Counted from the stretch's first letter, positions 1-11,539 are shown. The stretch: 64,000 nt of DNA from Agapetus fuscipes (GCA_951799405.1 OX637350.1:1411852-1475851), one strand, 5' to 3'. Numbers and translations: made by a program. Notes: generated by a model not told the origin, from the letters alone.

Positions 1-890
1 CCATACAAAAAAACGATGATCCATGGATCAGCTATGAATTCAATCTCTTATGAATAAACCAGTTAATTTTCAAAATATGTTCTTCGCTGCCCCTCAAGTC
101 TAAGCGCTGATTTTGGGTGTAATCTAAGAGTCCTGTGTTAAGAGCTTGGTTGTCGCTTATTTAAACAAGACCCAATTTATGTATGTCTGTCTGGATGGAC
201 CTTTGGTAATATACATGACTTTTCAACCAAACCAAGAGCATATTTTGAAAATGAATGGCTTTTTTTTATTCCGCCGGTGCTTTATCTTTGATTCCCCATT
301 TTGCATTCAACTTGCTTCATTTCACTAGATCGATTTGTGTTTCCAATGCATCGAAGCCCTAACTCTCTCCGTGGGTTAGACTAGCTCACCTACATACAAT
401 ATATGTGTATCTGTGTTACACTGACACGCTTGGGGTCTGATTAATTAATTTGTAATTCTGTCCGGGTCCAGACAAGCCATTGTGCCGCCTCCGTTTGCGG
501 ATCGCAATTTGGGCGCGCGCATCCTTTTGTCGTTACAAATGCGCCTCTGCCCGCATTCAGCAAACTCCTCACAATGCACAACTGACCAGTTCCAATTCAT
601 ACAAAGAAAGAACATCATTCACATTGAATTCATAATATTACATGGTACACAAATGCTGTGCAATTGAATCAGGTCGGCACATTTCAGAACGACAAAACAA
701 ACTGACGTCTCACGACGGGTTACTAGGGGGAAAGCTTACTAATAATTTGGTTGCTAAAGAATTCGGTACAAATACGAGTGTTGTCAGTTTGAGAAATCAA
801 AGATACATCCATAAATTAACACTGTGAACCACCGAGCCCTAAAAAACATTATAAAATCATGTTCTTGCAGCTGAGAATAATGTAAACCTT
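1..890. other. No feature recognised
   Basis: Only short open frames without family resemblance were seen. CGATGATCCATGGATCA near 14 recurs at about 16062, so a small repeat may be present. Confidence 0.5.
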
Positions 891-892
891 TC

Positions 893-1290
893 TATCTATA
901 ATCTAAATTGCAATGATATCTTAAACAGCAATTATTTATTTCAAAAGAATTTATTTTACACGATTTGGTTCACACTTTACAACAATTGATGTCCAGCTCT
1001 GGTTTTCGACTTCACGGCTCTTTAATCGACACTCTGCCTGCACACGATTTCGGCTTACATTTATGTACGTTCATACGGACGGTTCTCAAGTGTTCTCGAA
1101 CATAGTGGATGATTTCAATACCCTAGCGTGATAAGGATCACGTATGGACTAATCCTACCATACGCTCGTTACAATACATTGACATTTAAGGTTCATGTTT
1201 AATGCACAAACCGGTACATGTAAGTTCGGGCCTACACATGCTGCATGTGAATGTCTGGAGTCTGGGCACACATATCTGGTACGTTCATGA
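893..1290 (-). mobile_element. Possible old RTE-like 3' UTR relic
   Basis: TATAATCTAAATTGCAATGA near 898 resembles the tail junction, and ACACATGCTGCATGTGAATG near 1232 resembles the distal 3' UTR. The sequence between is unrelated, so the relic is diverged or interrupted. Confidence 0.35.
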
Positions 1291-1394
1291 TATGAGAAAA
1301 CATCGCCGAGTCAACAAGTTATTTTTTAAAATAAGTTTTTTTTTTTAAGAAAGCCTATGCGGGAGACTCCCTAGATTCGAGAGATTCTAAGGGT

Positions 1395-1630
1395 CTATGA
1401 CACTTGTTATAGTGCCGCAGAGGTGTTGGTGATGTGGCAGTTGTCCATGTCCGGTTGCAGGGCCGTTAGCTGTGCAGTGCTGTGGTGTGTGTGGCGTTGC
1501 TTTGTTTTGAGACACTGAGAGGAAATGGCGATTGATATTGGATTTGAAAAGGGCAAGGTTAAATTGGGATGGAAACACAGATACCGGTAACTCATTCCAT
1601 AAGTAATGAAAACGACTGTTGACAGTCATC
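1395..1630 (-). mobile_element. LINE C-terminus relic
   Basis: The antisense frame includes VNSRFHYLWNELPVSVFPSQ followed by FNLALFKSNINRHFL, the WN-LP tail pattern of LINE reverse transcriptases. Confidence 0.5.
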
Positions 1631-1697
1631 AAGGCAGCATAAAAGGCGAGGAGGTAGATGATATTCTACGGGCAAGGAAGTAACCCGATCAGGCGTG

Positions 1698-2170
1698 CCT
1701 GGCAGCGTGTTCCCATTCCCCGACCTAAAAGGAATCTTTACTCAGACAAGCACACGGAAAAAAATTAATTCATCAAGTAGTTTCAGTTTTTCCATATTTA
1801 CTCAAAAACTATTGACATTATAAAAAAACGGTTTCGATACTACACTAGACAATGTATAGTTCTATAAATAGAATGAAAAAAAATATTTCCAAAACATAGC
1901 ACACACGAGAAAGTAGCTACAGAAGTGAAAAAAACGTATTTTTTTAAATATTTTTTTGTGGTCGCAATTTTTAAGTTATATATTTTGTTTAAACTTTATA
2001 ATTAAGATAAAAAATTAATAAACATGCTTGATTTTTTTCATTACTGTCACTTTTTTGCTAAGACCATAAAGTGTAAGAAACAATAACGGCAGATTTAGGG
2101 TATGATACTTCCGTGTGCTGTCTGAGTAAAGATTCCTTTTAGGTCGGGGAATGGGAACACGCTGCCTGGC
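1698..2170. mobile_element. Foldback element related to MITE family B
   Basis: Arms of about 57 bp (1701-1757 and 2111-2167) are reverse complements and contain CCCGACCTAAAAGGAATCTT. The interior near 2030-2100 (TTTTGCTAAGACCATAAAGT, GGCAGATTT) resembles the interior of family B, so it may be a longer relative with different ends. Confidence 0.7.
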
Positions 2171-2843
2171 ACCACTGGCCAGTGATCACGGCGCTCTGGG
2201 GCATGCTGGCTATGAACAAATCCCACCACAAGCGCCTGTATCAGTCGCGCACTCTAAATAACACATATTGTTTTGTAATATGAACCTCAAGCTGACAAAC
2301 GTTACACTTCTCAACTGATACACATGCCTGGATTAAGACAACGGGGGCCCTGGTGCGGGAAAACGTCGGGGGGCCCCAAACCCCCATAACTCTCCCCCCA
2401 ACCCAAAACCAAAGGATCGGTAGTTAAAGGTAAAACCGAAAATTAAAGCGAAGAAGATAAAGATTGGGAAGTAAAAAAGAAGAAATTCTAAATGCTGCTG
2501 TCCTATTTAGTTCGTGGAATTTATAAAATATTTAGAAATGAAGTTAATGTATGTAAAAAAAACTTTAATGTAGATTCGAGGAATCAATGAATTGGGTTTA
2601 CTATCGTGATGTGACGCAAGTCGTGCAATATACACGGCGATGACGTCACTATCATCACAATTAAATCAATTCGGCCATTTTAAATTTGTTTGCGAAAAAT
2701 TACAATCTACAAACTGCATGATACAATCTATTAAACTTAATACTCGTTCAATACAATCAGGTCGTTATGCTGTCCAGATTTGTTGTTGGCCATTTCGTGT
2801 TTTTTCATTTTCGAAATTCGACTACATGTGCAAGGTGGTGACA

Positions 2844-3263
2844 TTTGTTACAACTCGTACTGGGACTGGGATGTTTGTTACAACTCGTACTGGGACTGGG
2901 ATGTTTGTTACAACTCGCACTGGGACTGGGATGTTTGTTACAACTCGTACTGAGACTGGGATGTTTGTTACAACTCGTACTGGGACTGGGATGTTTGTTA
3001 CAACTCGTACTGGGACTGGGATGTTTGTTACAACTCGTACTGGGACTGGGATGTTTGTTACAACTCGTACTGGGACTGGGATGTTTGTTACAACTCGTAC
3101 TGAGACTGGGATGTTTGTTACAACTCGTAGTGGGACTGGGATGTTTGTTACAACTCGTACTGGGACTGGGATGTTTGTTACAACTCGTACTGGGACTGGG
3201 ATGTTTGTTACAACTCGTACTGGGACTGGGATGTTTGTTACAACTCGTACTGGGACTGAGATG
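2844..3263. repeat. 30-bp minisatellite, 14 units
   Basis: The unit TTTGTTACAACTCGTACTGG plus GACTGGGATG repeats exactly 14 times over 420 bp with a handful of single-base changes. Because 30 is divisible by three, several frames on both strands stay open, giving a 241-codon frame (2640-3365) of repeating VTTRTGTGMF. I regard it as non-coding. Confidence 0.97.
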
Positions 3264-3390
3264 TTTGTCACAACTTGTTTGTCTATGTCCAATGTGCGGA
3301 CCTCATTCATAACATATTTGACGGCAAATGATGGAAATCGCATTACAGATCTTTTAAGCACATAATATCAATACCTTTAAGGTAAAACTG

Positions 3391-3700
3391 AATCTAAGTT
3401 GCAAAATATAAGTAACATTAGAGATTCACATTATACGCATTTTCACAAAACAGACATGTTTAAGTTCGCGCTTAAACATGCCGCATGTAGTCCTACAATA
3501 CAAGAACCCGAATCTCAAATGAACATACACTCTGCAACTCCTGCCGACCTTCCCTGAAACAGGGGTGACATTGGCAAAGTGAAACATTTTCTACAGCATG
3601 GGTGGTCAGCAGCATACCAACCTATAAGTCAAGGAACATCCACAACAAATTACATTTTTAAAATCAACAAATTAAAATACGTATGGACATCAAAAAACAA
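3391..3700 (-). mobile_element. RTE-like 3' UTR fragment
   Basis: It starts with AATCTAAGTTGCAAAATA and contains the diagnostic CCCTGAAACAGGGGTGACAT and AACCTATAAGTCAAGGAAC segments. No coding part remains. It lies tail-outward next to the opposite-strand copy at 3840-4470. Confidence 0.75.
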
Positions 3701-3839
3701 ATTTTATTTAAAAAAACCCCTTGAACCCTTGAATATGTAATTGACATATTAAGCTAACATGGGTTTCTCTGATAAATGCACCCTTTTTTCTTATTTTCTA
3801 CGAGAGAAAACACTAAAAAAGCGTGTAAATCCTGTAGTC

Positions 3840-4470
3840 TAGAAGTTTTTCATGAGCACTTGAGGAAAGAATGACGAAGAAAGTATATGCTGCAAGAATT
3901 GATGGATGTCGTGGAAGAGGAAGACCGAGAAAGGTATGGATGGACCAAATTTTCGAAATAGCGAGTGAATGGGATATCCAGAGTCATAATAAAAGGAGAG
4001 CTTGTATGAAAAAAGTTATGACTCTGGATGAAATGAAAGAAGTATGCAAGGACAGGAAGAAGTGGCGGCTAATCTGCAATGCTGATTTTTAATGTTGGTT
4101 TATTGGCTTGCTTCATTTTTTGCATAAGACATTTTTTACTTTTTTTGTATAGATTTATTTTTAAGGTTTTGTTGTTTTCTTATACTTAAATGTTATTTAT
4201 TACTCGTATTCCTTGACTTATAGGTTGGTATGAGGCTGACCACCCATACTGTAAAAAATGGTTCACTTTGCCAATGTCACCCCTGTTTCAGGGAATGTCG
4301 GCAAGAGTTGCAGGGCTTATGTTCATTTGAGGTTTGGATTTTATTTGCAAGTACACAATCAGCATTTGTAAGCGCGAACTACACGTGTTTGTTTGTGGGC
4401 ATACATCTGAGAGCTTTGAATGAATATATCCTTGCAACTTAGATTATAGATTATAGATTATTATAGACTT
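3840..4470 (+). mobile_element. 5'-truncated RTE-like copy
   Basis: This copy begins inside the reverse transcriptase C-terminus and stays open from 3871 to 4092 (TKKVYAARIDGCRGRGRPRK, then DEMKEVCKDRKKWRLICNA). The 3' UTR (CCTTGACTTATAGGTTGGTA) and a TTAGATTATAG tail follow. The last codons are intact, which suggests a fairly young insertion. Confidence 0.85.
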
Positions 4471-4974
4471 GCTTATAATTATACAATAACACATCAAAAA
4501 AGGTTGCTCAGCTTTTCCCATAACCTGTTCAAGACAAAAAACACTCTTTTTAGAGAAAAGAAACAGCCGATTTGATTGATGCGGATACCAACGAACAGCA
4601 TTTCAATTTTATAATACATATCAATGACACTAACCTATTATAACCCTGAATCAAAACTACAATTAATTATCTACATTAAAGTAATTAAATTGCGATAAAA
4701 TAAACACATGAATTGCCAGTGTGTGGTACTCTATTGAGTGCATTAATAATAATAAAAAAACGTATGTGGCACAAGGAATTGTTTAGTACTGATAAACGCC
4801 TCGTGACCGATTACGAAAGCAAAATGGAGGGGACAGCAATAGTGTGGAATGATGACAAACGACGCGACGTAAATATTATTATTGTTTCAACTTATCGTAG
4901 TACGAGTTTTTTCACTTTACTCGAAGTATTGAGTATTCGAGAAAAATGTATGTAGGTACTTGTAAAGCACCTCT

Positions 4975-5170
4975 GTCAAAACAAGTTTCGAAACTTTTTC
5001 TGCCAGAGGTGCTTTACAACTTCAGAAGATTGAGATTTGGTTTTTATGTTGTAGGTTCACATGAGGCATGTGCAAGCGCGAACTTGTACGTGTCTGGTTG
5101 TGAGAATGCATGTAATGTGAATCTTCAATATAACATATCTTTGCAACTTAGATTAGATAAGATTAGAAAA
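4975..5170 (+). mobile_element. RTE-like 3' UTR fragment
   Basis: Only the distal 3' UTR (GAGATTTGGTTTTTATGTTG onward) and the tail CTTAGATTAGATAAGATTAG remain. Confidence 0.75.
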
Positions 5171-5197
5171 GCATACCTATTTGAAAACTGAAATGTT

Positions 5198-5265
5198 TTT
5201 TCGTGCTCTGCCGGGATTCGAACTCACAACCTTCCAATTACGAGTCCGAAGTGTTAACTGTCTAT
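5198..5265 (-). mobile_element. SINE family 1 head fragment
   Basis: GTGCTCTGCCGGGATTCGAA through ACGAGTCCGAAGTGTTAAC is the antisense B-box half of SINE family 1; body and tail are absent. Confidence 0.6.
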
Positions 5266-5366
5266 TTATTTCTAGACTTATTATTACACTAACACAGATA
5301 AACACAACTAATGATTACAAAAAAATATATTTTAAATTATGATTACGGTCGTTAGACATTTTTTAG

Positions 5367-5638
5367 AATGAAAAGAAAAACGTACGTTACTGACCGTAGA
5401 AAGAGAAGAACGATTTTCTCTACCTTTCGTCAGAGTCATATCCGACGTCTTCAGGAGGCGTGTGTCTTCTACAAAGAAGAATCACGAACTGTTGAATTAT
5501 TGTTGTTTGCTCGAGGTCGAAGGTTGTTAGTATATGAAGACACACGCCTCCTGAAGACGTCGGATATGACTCTGACGAAACGTAGAGAAAATCGTTCTTC
5601 TCTTTCCACGGTCAGTAACATCCGTTTTTTTTTCATTC
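5367..5638. repeat. Foldback element with about 100-bp arms
   Basis: The arm 5367-5468 (including GTCAGAGTCATATCCGACGT) is repeated inverted at 5538-5638, with about 70 bp between. MITE family A begins directly after it. Confidence 0.8.
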
Positions 5639-5648
5639 CAAACAACTA

Positions 5649-5900
5649 ATCGCACGCTTAATAATAAAGAGCAATAACTAAAAAAATAAGAATGTTGGGA
5701 AATCACGTTTGAAGTTCAGACAACCAGTACAACTTGTATGGGATGAAAAAGGCGACCGATGTTTTATCTCGGTCATATTCATCCAAATTGAACGGCTGTC
5801 GCATTCTACCTATTCTTCTCGCATTGTTCTTGCGTTTTATTACAAAATCTCGATTTTCTCAATTTTTGAGTTATTTCTCTTTATTATTAAACGTGCGTAA
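5649..5900. mobile_element. 250-bp MITE family A, copy 1
   Basis: The inverted ends contain AATAATAAAGAGCAATAACT and its complement. The middle holds TTTTATCTCGGTCATATTCA. The same sequence recurs at 26672-26925 and 29861-30109, so it is a mobile family rather than a gene, although short frames run through it. Confidence 0.75.
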
Positions 5901-6249
5901 TCATATTTGTAATAATATATTTGCGTTAAAATAGTTTCGGGTCTATTTATATACATGCAAACGACTCTACGCAAATATTATTATTGTCTTAACTTATCAG
6001 GTGAATGAGTACATATTATGTATGTGACTACGTAGAAAGTGAAGTGTTATATGGGCTATCCATCATAATATGGGCAAACAATCTTTGAACTAAAATTTTA
6101 GGAATGTTATCAAATTTGTATAAACTAATGCTTGTAATAGTGATAATAATAATTAGAGCGTAAATTGTGCGTACACTATGACAAGTATGAATGAAAATTT
6201 ACGTTTATACTCAGCAATCGCGTTAAAAAAAATAAAAAACTAAAACTAT

Positions 6250-6740
6250 AATCTAAGTTGCAAGGATATCTTCATTTAAAGCTCTCAGATGTATGCCCAC
6301 AAACCAACAAGTGTAGTTCGCGCTTACAAATGCTGAATGTGTACTTACAAATAAAATCCAAACCTCAAATGAACATAAGCCCCACAACTTTTGCCGACCT
6401 TCCCTGAAACAGGGGTGACATTGGCAAAGTGAACCATTTTTTACAGTATGGGTGGTCAGCCTTATACCAACCTATAAGTCAAGTAATATTAATAATAAAT
6501 TACATTTAAATATAAAAAAGAACAAAACCTTAAAAAGAAATCAATACAAAAAAAGTCAAAAATTTCCTATGCAAAAAATGTAGCAAATTAATACACCAAC
6601 ATTAGAAATCAACATTGCAGATTAGCCGCCACTTCTTCCTGTCCTTGCATACTTCTTTCATTTCATCCAGAGTCATAACCTTTTTCATACAAGTCCTCCT
6701 TTTATTATGACTCTGGATATCCCATTCATTCACTCATAAC
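6250..6740 (-). mobile_element. 5'-truncated RTE-like copy
   Basis: This copy contains the tail-proximal AATCTAAGTTGCAAGG, the 3' UTR and antisense reverse transcriptase C-terminus up to the 'GACTCTGGATATCCCATTC' segment. It shares CTCTCAGATGTATGCCCAC with the copies near 4400 and 29540, so these three form a subfamily. Confidence 0.8.
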
Positions 6741-6824
6741 TCATGTGAGAAATTCAGATTCTATTCATTATTGGTTTAACGCTATGGTTGAGTTGAAAGG
6801 GAAGCTTTTATGATCATGATGATG

Positions 6825-7185
6825 GATGATTTATTTGTGTCCAGGACCATCTCAAGGGCGCCATGGCTTCTGGAAAAAAGCAGTGTCATCAGTTCCTTTC
6901 TGAAGGTGGTGGTAGGCTAGTTCGCGCGAACACCGACAGGCAAATTGTTCCTGGCAACCAGCCCGGCCACCGCAAAGCTCCTGTCTGCAACATTTGATGT
7001 GTTCGCTCTTTTGGGCACTATGACCTTGTTGACAGCAGTGAGGGCAGAGCGTAGTGAGCGTACTTTATGCTTGGGGTATAGGTATCCATTTTTTATAGCA
7101 CCCCTAGCGTCAGTTTTAGCTGTCACTGAGCGATTTTCACGAGAAAAAGGGATAGATGAATTGAAAGTCGGCAAGTGAGAAAGGG
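6825..7185 (-). mobile_element. CR1/L2-like LINE 3' end
   Basis: Antisense frame with RSLRSALTAVNKVIVPKRAN, then ADRSFAVAGLVARNNLPVGV. The 3' end GGATGATTTATTTGTGTCCA ... GGGCGCCATGGC is the same as that of 12955-13315, so these are one family. Confidence 0.68.
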
Positions 7186-7204
7186 GGATGGATGCATAGA
7201 AAAT

Positions 7205-7345
7205 AAAATCCAGATATAAATAAAGTTCGCACGTAAACATGCCGCATGGGGACTAACAATATAAAAACTCAATCGCAAATGAACACAAGACCTGAAACTC
7301 TTGACGACCTTTCCTGAAAGTGGGGTGACATTGTCAAAGTACGTA
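7205..7345 (-). mobile_element. RTE-like 3' UTR fragment
   Basis: About 140 bp around the CATGCCGCATG and TCCTGAAAGTGGGGTGACAT segments of the 3' UTR. It is diverged and has no tail. Confidence 0.6.
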
Positions 7346-7409
7346 AATGTCATTGGGTAAAATAAACAATAAATAATGACTTATTATTAATTGACAATAC
7401 TAATAAATA

Positions 7410-7573
7410 CTTTGGGAAGTCTCATCACCACGGTCATTCTTACCTACCGAATATCAGTTATATTTCTATGAAGACCTGTCAATCCAAGATGGCCGCAAGT
7501 GAAAAGCTGATTAGTCTCCATACAAATATTACCGATATTCGGTAGGTAAGAAGTACCGTGGTGATGAGACTTC
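7410..7573. mobile_element. Foldback MITE family C, copy 1
   Basis: GAAGTCTCATCACCACGGTC at the left returns inverted at the right. The centre holds CCAATCCAAGATGGCCGCAA. A related copy is at 10798-10912. Confidence 0.75.
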
Positions 7574-7867
7574 TAGCTCAGAACAAAATACATAGGTTGG
7601 GGAATCGCATTCCTCTTCGAAAATTTATAAAGAAAAAAAATGTTTCTCGAGTTGTGGTTTCTCTTCCCCATCACAAATGGCGACTGTAAATTTTCAGCAT
7701 TGAATATTATCTTGACTCGCAGCAAGGAATAATTAATTAGGCATTCATGCCCAACCGCGTGAGGGAGCTGGTTCCATGGTAGAACGACACAGTGACATAA
7801 CGACACATGACAGAACGACACAGTGACGAACGGCACATGACAGAACAACACATGACAAAACATCACT

Positions 7868-8165
7868 ATGACCGGTCCGTAGTCTAGTGATTCACTTCTG
7901 ACTCGTAAATGGAAAGTTGTGGGTTCGAATCCGGGCGAAGCACAAAAAATATACCCTTTATACTTTCAAATATGCTCTTCGCTAGGAGAAAAATTCATAT
8001 ACCTTTACCAAATACCGGTCACTAAAGGTCCATCCAGCCTTACAGCAACTGGGTCTTGCTTGAGAATTTTCGCGTTTTCTACAGCGACGACCAAGCTCGC
8101 AGGGGGCTCTTGAGGTATGATGCACACAAAACAGCGCTCACCAAATAAATCATCCTAATATTATT
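7868..8165 (+). mobile_element. tRNA-derived SINE family 1
   Basis: The head GGTCCGTAGTCTAGTGATTC (A box) and GTGGGTTCGAATCCGGGC (B box) mimic a tRNA gene. A unique body follows (TCTTCGCTAGGAG, GGTCCATCCAGCCTTACAGC) and a tail CTCTTGAGGTATGATGCAC...AAATAAATCATCCTAATATT. Confidence 0.85.
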
Positions 8166-8520
8166 ATGACAAAACATCACAGGAAAGTACATCACAATGA
8201 CAAAACATCACAGAAAGCCGTTTATGATATGATCTGTTTTAGGTATGTGATGTTTTGTGATGTGATGATTCTTTCTTGTGTTGTTCTGTCATATTGATGT
8301 TTTTCCATGCAATGTACTGTCATTGTGATGTTCTGTCACGTGTTGTTTTGTCCTTGTGTTTTTTTGTCATAGTCATGTTTTGTCATGTGTCGTTCTGCCA
8401 TGTTTCGTTAAGTCACGTATCGTTTTGTCATGTGTCGTTAAGTCACGTATCGTAGTGTCATGTGTCGTTATGACATTTGTCGTTTGGTCACTGTGTCGTT
8501 CTTTCATATAAATGTGCCTA
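8160..8520. repeat. Dispersed TGACAAAACATCACA / TGTGATGTTTTGTCA repeats
   Basis: Short units such as ATGACAAAACATCAC switch orientation near 8215-8260 and continue as TTTTGTCATGTGTCGTT units. The same vocabulary occurs at 7785-7868, 12855-12950, 13315-13480 and 14000-14110, twice flanking a SINE family 1 copy. Confidence 0.7.
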
Positions 8521-8829
8521 TAATAGATACACTCGCAATTTGCATCTAAATGCATATACGCGGTTCGCTGTAAGGCACATGATATAAGGGCTTACTTGCT
8601 ATAATCAAAGCTAACGTATATAGGAACCTGATGTGAGTATAAAACATTTCGCCACCTTAAAGGTAAAACTTAATAAGTACTGATTCACTGATTTGACAAA
8701 TCATGGATTAAACATTTTATTGGTGGTAACATATCATAATAAGTGTCCTAATTATAAGGAAGTGCTCATGACAAACTTCTAAACTACAGAATTGTCACAC
8801 TTCTTGAGTGTTTTCTCTCGTAGAAAGTA

Positions 8830-9125
8830 GGGCAAACTTCTTGCCGCGTTTTCCCCATAGGGGTTTACATGTGGCGAGTGGAACCTTTTTATTTTTACAG
8901 GCAAGGGGGCCGGCCTCAAACCAACCGCTTCATTTGAAGTAGAGGTTTCGACCACTTCCGAGGGGGCTGGTACGCATTTCTTGTGAAGGCTGATTAAACC
9001 TTGCCGTTATTATATTGTTGTAAATAAACACCGAAACGGAAAATCATTTCTGACACCATCGGTGGGATTCAAACCCGGGCTATCGGCATGGAATGCAAGC
9101 ACTCTATCAACTGCCACTCGACAGG
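8830..9125 (-). mobile_element. tRNA-derived SINE family 2
   Basis: This antisense copy begins in the tail (CTTCTTGCCGCGTTTTCCCC), passes GGTACGCATTTCTTGTGAAG, and ends with a tRNA-like head containing CAAACCCGGGC and GCAAGCACTCTATCAACTG. Confidence 0.78.
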
Positions 9126-9502
9126 GCAGTTCACGTATAGTACTATTTGCCATGAAAACGGTCAACAATAAATCACTAACAGTCGTCAAAAGTACACAAT
9201 ACATACTTAGTCCGACATCACACAAATCTTTCACTTCCCTACTTCAATGTACCTAACCCTGCAAAAGCTAAGTTCATTTACCTTTAGGTAACTTGTTGGG
9301 CGTACTTAAAACACCAATACAATCTGCAACAATGTAACGCATACTAAAACTTAAGTAACTACTTAGTACTTCCTTGTTTATGAATAAGAGAGAGCCTTAG
9401 GAGGTGGTAAATTCAGCACAAACACTACTTTGAATAGAAGTTTTAGGCTTACACGGCCGGCTGATGATGCTGGAGAGTTGCTTCCCTCCCTTGAAAGATC
9501 AT

Positions 9503-9748
9503 TACCCTTAATACGAGTAGCAAAACTTGAGAAAAGTAAAGTTTACGGAAAGTATTAAAGAGTGATTTCTCCCAAAATCTGCCGTTTTTGTTACGCACAC
9601 TTTATGGTCTTGGCAAAAGAGTTACAGTGATGAAGAAAATCAAGTTCAAACAAACAAAATCGGCAGATTTTGGGAGAAATCACTCTTTAATAATTGGAGT
9701 AAACTTTACATTTCTCAAGTTTTACAACTCGTACTAAGGGTACTGTAC
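9503..9748. mobile_element. MITE family B, copy 1 of three
   Basis: This is an almost fully palindromic unit of about 245 bp, from TACCCTTAATACGAGT to ACTCGTACTAAGGGTA, with GTGATTTCTCCCAAAATCTG and its complement inside. It abuts copy 2. Confidence 0.8.
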
Positions 9749-9985
9749 CCTTAATACGAGTTGCAATACTTGAGTAAAGTAAAGTTTACGGAAAGTATTA
9801 AAGAGTGGTTTTCCCCAAAATCTGACGTTTTTGTTTGTTTGAACTTGATTTTCTTCATCACTGTAACTCTTTTGCTAAGACCATAAAATGCAAGAAACAA
9901 ATACGGCAGATTTTGGTGAAATCACTTTTTAATACTTTCCGTAAACTTTACTTTACTCAAGTCTTGCAACTCGTACTAAGGGTAG
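9749..9985. mobile_element. MITE family B, copy 2 of three
   Basis: It has the same ends and interior as copy 1 with small changes, and starts directly after it, forming a tandem pair. Confidence 0.8.
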
Positions 9986-10167
9986 AGATATAAATCAACC
10001 GTGGTAGTTGACATGTAAAAACTCGTACCAAAAGTGAAAATAAATTGTGTATAATAAATGAACCACAGTTTTAATGAAACAGAACCCGCTAAAAATATAA
10101 CAATATGCAAGAACGTAGATATCAATTGAATACGTCGCATGCATAAACGTAAGCATTTTGTATTCAG

Positions 10168-10409
10168 TACCCCTAGTACGAGTTGCAAAACTTGAGAAAA
10201 GTAAAGTTTACGGAAAATATTAAAGAGTGATTTCTCCCATAATCTGTCGTTTTTGTTTCTTACACTTTATGGTCTTAGCAAAAGAGTTACAGTGATGAAG
10301 AAAATCAAGTTCAAACAAACAAAAACGGCAGATTTTGGGGGAAATCACTCTTTAATAATTGCCGTAAACTTTACATTACTCATGTTTTGCAACTCGTACT
10401 AAGGGTACA
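10168..10409. mobile_element. MITE family B, copy 3 of three
   Basis: The same palindromic structure from TACCCCTAGTACGAGTTGC to GCAACTCGTACTAAGGGTAC, 180 bp from copy 2. Confidence 0.8.
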
Positions 10410-10734
10410 GATGGCTAAATCACCTTAGCAATCGACACTCGATTCACTGATTCGATTCGCTCACGAGTCACTACCACAAAAGCGATCGATGACATCTGCG
10501 AGAATTGTTATCTGTTGAATAACTAAGTGATACAAGAACTTCCACGCACTCGTGAAGTCCGAATAAGACCGGTTTGTATGCGATGAGCCGAATCAAGGGG
10601 TTCCCAAAGTTAGGCATATGGACCACAACCCATTTCGACATGCTAAAGGTCTACGAAATCGGTAAGTAATACAAATTGTAGGTCCATTAAACGTCCTCTG
10701 ATCTACGAGAATTAATCTTCTTTAAAAGCTTAAC

Positions 10735-10980
10735 GGTGCTATTCTTAGACATTTCAGTCGTACGTTGAGCCCATGCTTCGACAAACTAATGATACCTATG
10801 CATGAAGACCTGCCAATCCAAGATGGCCGCAAATAAACAGCTGATTAGTCTTCATACAAATATTACCAAATTCGGTAGGTAAGAATGAGCGTGGTGATGA
10901 GACTTCCAGCCCAGGCATCATTAGTTTGTCAAAGCGTGGGCTCAACCGACGACTTAAATTTCTAAGAATAGCCAAGGGGT
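10735..10980. repeat. Nested palindromes: family C MITE inside a second foldback
   Basis: The outer arms (ATTCTTAGACATTTCAGTCG... and its complement) contain AACGTACGACTGAAATG-like and GCCCATGCTTCGACAAACTA segments. Within them lies a family C unit (10798-10912) with CCAATCCAAGATGGCCGCAA. Confidence 0.65.
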
Positions 10981-11084
10981 TGTGTATTGACACTGTGAAG
11001 ATTCATTTTAAATTAATAAAGCAAAATAAAAACAAGATCGTTTTCTTGAAAATGATGTGTTATCACTCCGAAAGCGCTCGAGAT

Positions 11085-11155
11085 CTTCCCTGAAACGAGG
11101 TGGCATTGGCAAAAGTGAACCAAGTTTTTACAGCATGGGGGTCAGCAAGGATAAT
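11085..11155 (-). mobile_element. Short RTE-like 3' UTR fragment
   Basis: About 70 bp match the CCCTGAAACAGGGGTGACAT to CAGCATGGGTGGTCAGC part of the family with several changes. Confidence 0.5.
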
Positions 11156-11221
11156 ATTCTTTAGATATATATAAAAAGAAAAGCTGTACAAAAAAAAGGA
11201 TAAATTTCAGTGATTCAAACT

Positions 11222-11460
11222 TACCGGTCCGTAGCTCAGTGGTAACACTGCGGACTCTGAATGGGAAGGTTGTGGGTTCGAATCCCAGCGGAGCACAAAA
11301 AATTTACCATTTATATTTTCAAATTTGCTCTTCGCTGGGTTGAAGAATTCATAAACCTTTACCAATGACCGGTCACCAAAGGTCCATCCAGCCTTACAGC
11401 AACTGGGTCTTGCTTGTGTATTGGCGCTTTGTAGCGACGACCAAGCTCGTACACCTCTGC
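11222..11460 (+). mobile_element. tRNA-derived SINE family 1
   Basis: The head (CCGGTCCGTAGCTCAGTGGT), B box and body are intact. The tail is cut short after GACCAAGCTCGTACACC. The sequence joined to it (11460-11525) resembles 1370-1425 in reverse. Confidence 0.82.
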
Positions 11461-11539
11461 GACACTACAACAAGTGTCATAGACCCCTAGTCTAGTAGAG
11501 TCTCTAGAACCTAGGGAGTCTCCCGCACAGGATTTCTCA

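Noticed and set aside
2640..3365. Apparent 241-residue protein with repeating VTTRTGTGMF
   Set aside because: The frame is open only because of the 30-bp minisatellite; other frames are equally open and there are no splice sites or domain.
7868..7940. Possible tRNA gene (A and B box)
   Set aside because: The head continues into the repeated SINE body, recurs many times, and does not fold as a clean cloverleaf with a CCA-ready end. The same applies to 11222, 14893, 29051 and 60803.
8160..8520. CRISPR or satellite array of TGACAAAACATCAC units
   Set aside because: Units are degenerate, irregularly spaced and switch orientation; the host is a eukaryote.
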